DNA from: a virus
Virus record (IMG/VR): IMGVR_UViG_3300032294_002710
Coordinates: 62,001-126,000 of that record
Direction: 5' to 3' (one strand)
DNA: 64,000 bases
Part shown: in pieces, positions 60,862 through 64,000 of the stretch
How the letters are laid out: each line of letters begins with the position of its first letter
How positions within the stretch are numbered: position 1 is the first letter of the stretch
Made by a program: the position numbers and the translations under genes
The notes under the pieces: generated by a model
What the model was told of the DNA's origin: nothing
The model's database searches: none
The model's input: only the letters and a program-made list of their open reading frames with translations

Positions 60862-60933
60862 TGCGGGGTAGAGCAGAGGTAGCTCGTCAGGCTCATAACC
60901 TGAAGGCCGGTGGTTCGATTCCACCCCCCGCTA
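60862..60933 (+). tRNA. tRNA-Met(CAT), initiator-like
   Basis: Cloverleaf with anticodon CAT in stem TCAGG/CCTGA and T-arm GGTGG-TTCGATT-CCACC. The first acceptor pair T1:T72 is not a Watson-Crick pair (GCGGGG/CCCCGC below it), and D-stem pair 11:24 is A:T, both initiator marks. Only two of the three G:C pairs at 29-31:39-41 are present. No CCA is encoded. Most likely an fMet-type tRNA. Confidence 0.8.
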
Positions 60934-61018
60934 CATGAAAAAGAAAATTTGTATTTTTATACAGAAAATAACTCTAAACAAGATTTGCTTAGGTTATTGT
61001 AAAAATTAATACTCACAC

Positions 61019-61093
61019 TGCGGGTGGGTGAAACGGAAAATCATTCCAGGCTCATAACCTGTGAGATACTTGGTTCGACTCCAGGACCCGCTA
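61019..61093 (+). tRNA. tRNA with CAT anticodon (elongator Met or Ile2)
   Basis: Anticodon CAT in a loop CTCATAA, acceptor GCGGGT/ACCCGC with unpaired T1:T72, D-stem GTGA/TCAT (T11:A24, elongator type) and T-arm CTTGG-TTCGACT-CCAGG. The phage encodes TilS at 63499, so this may be a tRNA-Ile2 that is converted to lysidine to read AUA. Elongator Met is the alternative. No CCA encoded. Confidence 0.75.
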
Positions 61094-61135
61094 CAAAAAA
61101 ATTAAAAAAATATTTGGAGATTTAAAAAATCTTCG

Positions 61136-61143
61136 TATATTTG
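61136..61143 (+). promoter_or_regulatory. TAnnTTTG promoter with -33 TTTG
   Basis: TATATTTG preceded by TTTG at 61113-61116 with a spacing of 19 nt, the best full match to the Bacteroidetes promoter here. It drives the short ORF at 61178. Confidence 0.75.
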
Positions 61144-61177
61144 TAAAACAAAACAGAACAATTTAAAAATAGAAATC

Positions 61178-61258
61178 ATGGCAACTTTTGAAACATATTA
61201 TTATGAAGCGTATGAGGAACACTCAGCGACTGGAGATACTATGTCTGTGAAAAGTTGA
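61178..61258 (+). CDS. Micro-ORF, 26 aa, in the tRNA array
   Basis: MATFETYYYEAYEEH... to a TGA at 61258, an acidic Tyr-rich peptide. A promoter, 34-nt leader and a terminator (61290) frame it as its own transcription unit. The function is unknown; the RNA itself could be the product. Confidence 0.45.
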   Translation: MATFETYYYEAYEEHSATGDTMSVKS

Positions 61259-61289
61259 TATGTAAGATATTAACTAAAAACACAAGTTA

Positions 61290-61323
61290 ACCCAGTCAAA
61301 ATCAAAATTGACTGGGTTTTTTG
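61290..61323 (+). terminator. Intrinsic terminator with CCCAGTCA stem
   Basis: ACCCAGTCA-containing stem with TGACTGGGTTTTTT after the 61178 micro-ORF. Same stem as at 59921. Confidence 0.85.
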
Positions 61324-61336
61324 TTTTAAAATATAT

Positions 61337-61430
61337 TGGGGTATAACGGTAGGGCATAGTAAGCGCCCGACAGAGTATATAAAACGCCGTATGGACTACC
61401 TGTGAGGAGGTTCGATTCCTTCTACTCCAA
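61337..61430 (+). ncRNA. Atypical tRNA-like RNA (94 nt)
   Basis: Acceptor TGGGGTA/TACTCCA plus discriminator A and a normal T-arm GGAGG-TTCGATT-CCTTC. Between them there is no D-arm; instead GGTAG (61348-61352 region) pairs with CTACC, enclosing a GGGC...GCCC hairpin and a 26-nt linker. The acceptor resembles that of tRNA-Gln, but no Gln anticodon is found. A putative GTA in the hairpin loop lacks U33. Class unknown. Confidence 0.5.
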
Positions 61431-61438
61431 CTAAATAT

Positions 61439-61510
61439 GGTCCCATCATCTAATGGTTAGGATACAAGACTTTCAATCTTGAAATGCGGGTTCGATCCCC
61501 GTTGGGACTA
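61439..61510 (+). tRNA. tRNA-Glu(TTC)
   Basis: Acceptor GGTCCCA/TGGGACT with a G1:T72 pair, D-stem ATC/GAT, anticodon stem CAAGA/TCTTG with loop CTTTCAA (TTC), T-loop TTCGATC. Discriminator A, no CCA. Confidence 0.88.
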
Positions 61511-61519
61511 CAAAAATAT

Positions 61520-61603
61520 GGGAGAGTAACCGGTAACTGGTAGCCGCGCGGACTGTAAATCCGCTCTCATTCGAGACTGGGGGTTCGAGTCCCTCCTCTC
61601 CCA
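61520..61603 (+). tRNA. tRNA-Tyr(GTA), class II
   Basis: Acceptor GGGAGAG/CTCTCCC, anticodon stem GCGGA/TCCGC with loop CTGTAAA (GTA), a long variable arm and T-arm GGGGG-TTCGAGT-CCCTC. 84 nt, discriminator A, no CCA. Confidence 0.9.
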
Positions 61604-61608
61604 CAAAT

Positions 61609-61682
61609 GCTCTTGTCGTCTAACGGTAGGACTCCTGTTTTTCAAACAGATGTAGATGCGGGTTCGATTCCCGTCAAGAGTA
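61609..61682 (+). tRNA. tRNA-Glu(TTC), second copy type
   Basis: Acceptor GCTCTTG/CAAGAGT, D-stem GTC/GAC, anticodon loop TTTTCAA (TTC) on a stem with one C:A mismatch, T-loop TTCGATT. Discriminator A, no CCA. A different body from the 61439 tRNA. Confidence 0.78.
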
Positions 61683-61690
61683 CTAAATAT

Positions 61691-61784
61691 GGGATGTGTT
61701 GTCACAAGGGGTCTGTAAAACCCCTCTCCGTTAACAAAATTGTGACTGGTTTGGAGTTTAGAGGTTCGATTCCTTCATATCCCA
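61691..61784 (+). ncRNA. Atypical tRNA-like RNA with Tyr-type anticodon hairpin
   Basis: Acceptor GGGATGT/ATATCCC and T-arm (TTCGATT) are tRNA-like. The anticodon hairpin is GGGGT-CTGTAAA-ACCCC, a perfect Tyr(GTA) type arm. But the D-arm is missing; GTCACAA at about 61701 pairs with TTGTGAC at about 61740, enclosing the anticodon hairpin. It could be a variant tRNA-Tyr or a decoy. Confidence 0.55.
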
Positions 61785-61792
61785 CTAAATAT

Positions 61793-61867
61793 GGTCCGTT
61801 CGTCTAGCCAGGTCTAGGACATCTCCCTTTCACGGAGAAGACACGGGTTCGAATCCCGTACGGACTA
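61793..61867 (+). tRNA. tRNA-Glu(TTC), third
   Basis: Acceptor GGTCCGT/ACGGACT, D-stem GTC/GAC, anticodon stem TCTCC/GGAGA with loop CTTTCAC (TTC), T-loop TTCGAAT. Discriminator A. Confidence 0.87.
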
Positions 61868-61873
61868 CAATAT

Positions 61874-61947
61874 GGCCCTGTCGTCTACGATGGCTAGGAC
61901 ATCACCCTCTCAAGGTGAAGAAGGCGGATCGACACCGCTCAGGGCTA
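61874..61947 (+). tRNA. tRNA-Glu(CTC)
   Basis: Acceptor GGCCCTG/CAGGGCT, D-stem GTC/GAC, anticodon stem TCACC/GGTGA with loop CTCTCAA (CTC). The T-loop reads ATCGACA in place of TTCGANT, so position 54 is A, which may weaken folding or modification. Confidence 0.78.
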
Positions 61948-61949
61948 CA

Positions 61950-62091
61950 AAAATATCAGGAGTACCTGTCGTAGAAAGTTAATTACTTTCCCTGATATTT
62001 ATACAACTCAATGATGTAAGTGATTTTGGCAGTACCGACAGGAGGGTGAATTTAATTAGATTCTTTGGGGTTCGATTCCCACCATTGAGTT
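61950..62091 (+). ncRNA. tRNA-like RNA with pseudoknot (about 140 nt)
   Basis: A 5' domain: AAATATCAGG (61951-61960) pairs perfectly with CCTGATATTT (61991-62000), enclosing the GAAAGT/ACTTTC hairpin. Inside it, CCTGTCG (61965-61971) is complementary to CGACAGG (62036-62042) in the 3' domain, forming a pseudoknot. The 3' domain has an acceptor-like AACTCAATG/CATTGAGTT and a T-loop GTTCGATT on a TGGG/CCCA stem. No anticodon is recognised. Confidence 0.5.
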
Positions 62092-62098
62092 ATTTTAT

Positions 62099-62184
62099 TG
62101 GAAGGTGGCCGAGTGGTTAATGGCGGCAGACTGTAAATCTGCTCTCTTCGGAGTACGGGGGTTCGAATCCCTCCCTTCCAACCA
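62099..62184 (+). tRNA. tRNA-Tyr(GTA), class II, CCA encoded
   Basis: Acceptor TGGAAGG/CCTTCCA, anticodon loop CTGTAAA (GTA), long variable arm, T-arm GGGGG-TTCGAAT-CCCTC. It is followed directly by discriminator A and CCA, unlike the other tRNAs here. A second tRNA-Tyr. Confidence 0.88.
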
Positions 62185-62223
62185 AGAAATTATAAAAAAT
62201 TTCCTAAAATAAGAAATTTTTTA

Positions 62224-62231
62224 TATATTTG
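62224..62231 (+). promoter_or_regulatory. TAnnTTTG promoter inside the tRNA array
   Basis: TATATTTG; about 60 nt before the class II tRNA-like RNA at 62292. A likely second start for the array. Confidence 0.6.
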
Positions 62232-62291
62232 TAAAGTAAATCAAATGTGGCTAAGTCCTATATGGCAAAAAGTTCATATTTTGATTTTTAT

Positions 62292-62378
62292 GGGAAAGTA
62301 CCGAAGTGGTCAAACGGGCCTCAGTCGTAACTGGGGTGGCCTTAGGGTCTTCAGCGGTTCGAATCCGACTCTTTCCCA
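62292..62378 (+). tRNA. Class II tRNA with unclear anticodon
   Basis: Acceptor GGGAAAG/CTTTCCC, D-stem CCG/CGG, variable arm GGCC-TTAG-GGTC. The anticodon loop is 8 nt (GTCGTAAC) between CCTCA and TGGGG, giving CGT, or GTA with C at position 33. The T-stem is imperfect (bulged A). Could be a degenerate Tyr-like tRNA or a frameshift-type tRNA. Confidence 0.5.
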
Positions 62379-62408
62379 CTAAAATATTTATTAGGAGAGA
62401 AAAACTTT

Positions 62409-62418
62409 TTAATATATA
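62409..62418 (+). promoter_or_regulatory. TTAATATATA late-like promoter element
   Basis: About 30 nt upstream of the micro-ORF at 62446. Confidence 0.4.
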
Positions 62419-62445
62419 TTTATATAACTTAAAATAAAGATAAAA

Positions 62446-62523
62446 ATGAAAGCAGTTAATAACATATCAATCATAGGGAACGGCGCGATAGCGGGCGGTG
62501 GGCCCATTATGCTGATTGGATAA
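62446..62523 (+). CDS. Micro-ORF, 25 aa, Gly-rich hydrophobic
   Basis: Starts MKAVNNISIIGNG and continues with GGGP; stop TAA at 62523. The codons are far more GC-rich (GGCGCGATAGCGGG) than the rest. The late-like element lies before it, and a terminator (62553) lies after. Perhaps a membrane peptide or a structured RNA. Confidence 0.45.
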   Translation: MKAVNNISIIGNGAIAGGGPIMLIG

Positions 62524-62552
62524 GTTTTAACTCTTTCATTAAAGATACGAAC

Positions 62553-62581
62553 CCAGTCAGTAAATTGACTGGGTTTTTTTA
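62553..62581 (+). terminator. Intrinsic terminator with CCCAGTCA stem
   Basis: CCCAGTCAGTAAATTGACTGGG then seven Ts, after the 62446 micro-ORF. Third use of the same stem. Confidence 0.85.
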
Positions 62582-62585
62582 TTAT

Positions 62586-62666
62586 CGGCAGGTACCGTTG
62601 GATGCTTATATCATCTATACACGTAGCGGGAAGTTGAAAACGTGGGTTCGAATCCCACCCTGCCGA
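62586..62666 (+). ncRNA. Atypical tRNA-like RNA with TAT loop (81 nt)
   Basis: Acceptor CGGCAGG/CCTGCCG, perfect T-arm GTGGG-TTCGAAT-CCCAC. No D-arm: CCGTT pairs with AGCGG, enclosing the hairpin GGATG-CTTATAT-CATCT whose loop would give anticodon TAT (Ile, AUA codon). Same layout as the RNAs at 61337 and 61691. Confidence 0.55.
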
Positions 62667-62667
62667 C

Positions 62668-62742
62668 AAACTCAAACTTGTGTTAACTCCTTGAGAGTGA
62701 AGTTGTGTACACAACAGGTTTATTCCCATAAGTCCCTGAGTT
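62668..62742 (+). other. tRNA-sized structured stretch without T-loop
   Basis: AACTCA pairs with TGAGTT at the ends; inside, AAACTTGTGT and ACACAACAGGTTT roughly pair, and the 14-nt palindrome GTTGTGTACACAAC lies at 62702-62715. No T-loop or anticodon is recognisable. It could be a decayed tRNA or a separate RNA. Confidence 0.3.
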
Positions 62743-62745
62743 ATT

Positions 62746-62819
62746 GCAGAAGTGGTGTTTAATGGTTAGCATGTGAGACTTCCACTCTCAAGGTGCCGGT
62801 TCGAATCCGGTCTTCTGCT
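62746..62819 (+). tRNA. tRNA-Gly(TCC)
   Basis: Acceptor GCAGAAG/CTTCTGC, anticodon stem TGAGA/TCTCA with loop CTTCCAC (TCC), T-arm GCCGG-TTCGAAT-CCGGT. Discriminator T. Confidence 0.88.
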
Positions 62820-62826
62820 CAGATAT

Positions 62827-62900
62827 GTCGATGACGCATAAATGGTGGTGCACCTGATTGCCAATCAGGAATAGAGCCGGTTCGATCCCGGTTATCGACT
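62827..62900 (+). tRNA. tRNA-Gly(GCC)
   Basis: Acceptor GTCGATG/TATCGAC, D-stem GCA/TGC, anticodon stem CCTGA/TCAGG with loop TTGCCAA (GCC), T-arm GCCGG-TTCGATC-CCGGT. Discriminator T. Confidence 0.88.
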
Positions 62901-62915
62901 CAGACTTTTCAATAT

Positions 62916-62953
62916 GCCGGAGGACTCCCTGTTAGTCCCAGGGTCCGGCTCCA
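62916..62953 (+). other. Compact GC-rich hairpin ending in CCA
   Basis: GCCGGA/TCCGGC closes a 38-nt element; inside, CCCTG/CAGGG with loop TTAGTCC (or alternatively GGACT/AGTCC) forms a second stem. It ends T-CCA, directly before tRNA-Ala. This looks like an acceptor minihelix plus one hairpin. Confidence 0.35.
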
Positions 62954-63027
62954 GGGGCAGCATGTACCAAGGCTGGCGAAGATTTCTGGCAGAAATCTTG
63001 TGATGGATTCAATTTCCATCTGCTCCA
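62954..63027 (+). tRNA. tRNA-Ala(GGC)
   Basis: Acceptor GGGGCAG/CTGCTCC with the Ala identity pair G3:T70. Anticodon stem GATTT/AAATC, loop CTGGCAG (GGC). Short D-arm CCA/TGG, T-arm ATGGA-TTCAATT-TCCAT. Discriminator A. Confidence 0.82.
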
Positions 63028-63036
63028 CAAAAATTA

Positions 63037-63111
63037 GGGGATGCATGTACTGAGGCTAAGCGAAAAGCACTTGCAATGCTTTTGATGTGATTTCGACTAT
63101 CACCATCTCCA
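63037..63111 (+). tRNA. tRNA-Ala(TGC)
   Basis: Acceptor GGGGATG/CATCTCC with G3:T70, anticodon stem AAGCA/TGCTT with loop CTTGCAA (TGC), T-arm GTGAT-TTCGACT-ATCAC. Discriminator A. Confidence 0.88.
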
Positions 63112-63139
63112 CGAGTTCGATAGAGAAACTCTCCACTTT

Positions 63140-63214
63140 ATGAATGATTTTGAAAATGTTTTACAAAGGAAGAAGAGTATTAGAAATCAAAAATATCTTG
63201 AAAGTCTTAAATAA
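63140..63214 (+). CDS. Micro-ORF, 24 aa
   Basis: MNDFENVLQRKK... to a TAA at 63214, a basic helical peptide. It follows the last tRNA by 28 nt and precedes a promoter. Short, so weakly supported. Confidence 0.35.
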   Translation: MNDFENVLQRKKSIRNQKYLESLK

Positions 63215-63219
63215 TTTCA

Positions 63220-63227
63220 TATATTTG
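63220..63227 (+). promoter_or_regulatory. TAnnTTTG promoter, tilS region
   Basis: TATATTTG 16-23 nt before a frame that has no standard start codon; it probably drives this frame and tilS. Confidence 0.6.
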
Positions 63228-63242
63228 TAAAAATTAAATCTT

Positions 63243-63506
63243 ATTGCCGCAGAAACAAATAGTAAATTACCTGGTCAATACTGGGAACAATTAAATAAAC
63301 ACGGATTACCTAACTATCTTTACTTAGGGGATGAATTAGTAATCGTTGACAGTATTGAGAAAAGAAAGAGAAAAAATGGCGCGAAAGTCGATCAGATATA
63401 TTATATTCTGAGTGATGGTAGAGTAAAGCACGCATCTTTTTTCAAAAAGATTGATATAAAAGTAATAAAAAGAGATTATCTATTAAATAGTATCTTAAAT
63501 GATTAA
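63243..63506 (+). CDS. Frame of about 87 aa without a standard start
   Basis: The frame runs to a TAA at 63506 and reads as a real protein (PGQYWEQLNKHGLPNY, YLGDELVIVDSIEKRKR, VDQIYYILSDGRVKHASFF). But upstream of it there is a stop and no ATG, GTG or TTG; an ATT at 63243 is the first possible start, 15 nt after the promoter. It overlaps the tilS start. Either a rare ATT start or a 5'-lost gene. Confidence 0.5.
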   Translation: MAAETNSKLPGQYWEQLNKHGLPNYLYLGDELVIVDSIEKRKRKNGAKVDQIYYILSDGRVKHASFFKKIDIKVIKRDYLLNSILND

Positions 63507-64000
63507 AGTCTTAGGTAAAATTCCTAAAGGTGAATTTGGACTTGCCTGTTCAGGTGGGGTTGATTCGATGGCTATTGCTAACTTTTTAGTTAATGGTGGT
63601 TACAATCCACATATTCTATACTTTAATCATAATACTGAACACGGAGATCTTGCCGAGAAGTTTGTAACTGAATATTGTCAGAGACATAATCTAAAACTCA
63701 CAATTGGTAGAACTGATCTTAAACCTCAATCAAATAAAGAAAAGATTTGGAGTGATTTGAGATATGAGTTTTTCTCAAAATTTGATTTTCCTGTTATTAC
63801 TTGCCATCATTTAGATGATTGTGTTGAGACTTACATTTTCTCTTGTCTTAGAGGATTTCAATCGGTTATTCCTTATTCTAAGGGTAATGTAATTCGCCCA
63901 TTCCTATTGAATGAAAAATCACAATTTTATAAGTGGTGTGAGAATAAAGGAGTGCCTTTTATTGAGGATGAATCAAATTCATGTGTAGATTATTCAAGAA
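63499..64000 (+). CDS. tilS: tRNA(Ile)-lysidine synthetase TilS (partial)
   Basis: The first 167 residues of TilS, cut by the window end. The N-type ATP pyrophosphatase loop ACSGGVDSMA is near 17-26. HHLDDCVET, an RGFQ segment and the signature F-x-x-N-E-K-x-Q-F, EDESNSCVDYSR follow as in TilS. It should replace C34 of tRNA-Ile(CAU) by lysidine so that it reads AUA. The gene overlaps the upstream frame by 8 nt. It lies right after the tRNA array that has two CAU-anticodon tRNAs. Confidence 0.85.
   Translation, partial: MIKVLGKIPKGEFGLACSGGVDSMAIANFLVNGGYNPHILYFNHNTEHGDLAEKFVTEYCQRHNLKLTIGRTDLKPQSNKEKIWSDLRYEFFSKFDFPVITCHHLDDCVETYIFSCLRGFQSVIPYSKGNVIRPFLLNEKSQFYKWCENKGVPFIEDESNSCVDYSR

Noticed and set aside
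61508-61705. Open frame on the minus strand across tRNA genes
   Set aside because: It runs through two tRNA genes and has no promoter or protein-like composition.
61950-62091. Possible tmRNA
   Set aside because: There is no tag reading frame, the acceptor and T-arm are not at the outer ends of a single circularised molecule, and the length is under half of tmRNA.
62409-62729. Open frame on the minus strand across the micro-ORF and an atypical tRNA-like RNA
   Set aside because: It is antisense to supported features; the sequence is an accident of the GC-rich tRNA stretch.
1-64000. CRISPR array, insertion sequence, integrase or attachment site
   Set aside because: No regularly spaced repeats, transposase or integrase motifs, or terminal repeats were found; the tRNA genes show no flanking partial duplicates.

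Overview
The window is part of a large, AT-rich, tailed double-stranded DNA phage of the T4-like (myovirus) type that most likely infects a member of the Bacteroidetes. The phage assignment rests on a T4-type set of genes: a family B DNA polymerase with a gp41-like DnaB helicase, NrdA/NrdB, ThyA, a DinG-like helicase, a T4 57B-like anti-CBASS protein, tail-fibre-like proteins and a dense tRNA array. The host assignment rests on at least ten promoters of the Bacteroidetes form TAnnTTTG (here TATATTTG), several placed 4-6 nt before an ATG, on the lack of Shine-Dalgarno sequences, and on C-terminal motifs typical of Bacteroidetes proteins.

Layout. 1-5.1 kb: unknown genes, a nucleotidyltransferase, and a protein with PolA-like palm motifs. 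5.1-6.8 kb (minus strand): cysteine synthase and a glycosyltransferase. 6.8-16 kb: a peptidase, Acb1-like anti-CBASS, an Fpg/Nei glycosylase, a thioesterase, ThyA, the N-terminal part of a split DNA polymerase, and a DinG/XPD helicase. 16-21.5 kb: proteins that look virion-associated. 21.5-29.4 kb: replicative helicase, NrdA, NrdB and a coiled-coil membrane protein. 29.5-31.5 kb: a roughly 400-nt structured RNA next to a Ro60/TROVE protein. 31.5-50 kb: mixed-strand unknown genes with a SAM methyltransferase, DNA methylase, two tail-fibre-like proteins, a zincin protease, a MazG-like protein, an ankyrin protein and a RuvC-like nuclease. 50.5-57.4 kb: a plus-strand cluster with a GT25 glycosyltransferase, RlaP-type nucleotidyltransferase, NUDIX, SLOG-like protein, GreA and two HAD proteins. 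60.8-63.1 kb: the tRNA array, with ordinary tRNAs, several highly atypical tRNA-like RNAs and micro-ORFs. 63.5 kb to the end: TilS, the lysidine synthetase for CAU-anticodon tRNA-Ile.

Two gene classes appear. Metabolic, replication and counter-defence genes often sit directly behind TATATTTG promoters, and some are predicted to be leaderless. A second set of about 25 genes, mostly small and unknown but including a methyltransferase, a zincin, a nucleotidyltransferase, a HAD protein and an ankyrin protein, begins with a short aromatic/basic leader (M-K/R-x-x-x-[FY]-x-x-[FY]-...-[I/L]-x-E). This closely resembles the T4 capsid-targeting sequence cut by the prohead protease. Many of these genes follow a TTAATATATA element that may be the phage late promoter. 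My main hypothesis is a large arsenal of capsid-packaged, probably ejected proteins. The other strong candidates for new biology are the Ro60 plus RNA locus and the tRNA-like RNAs in which the D-arm is replaced by a long-range helix.
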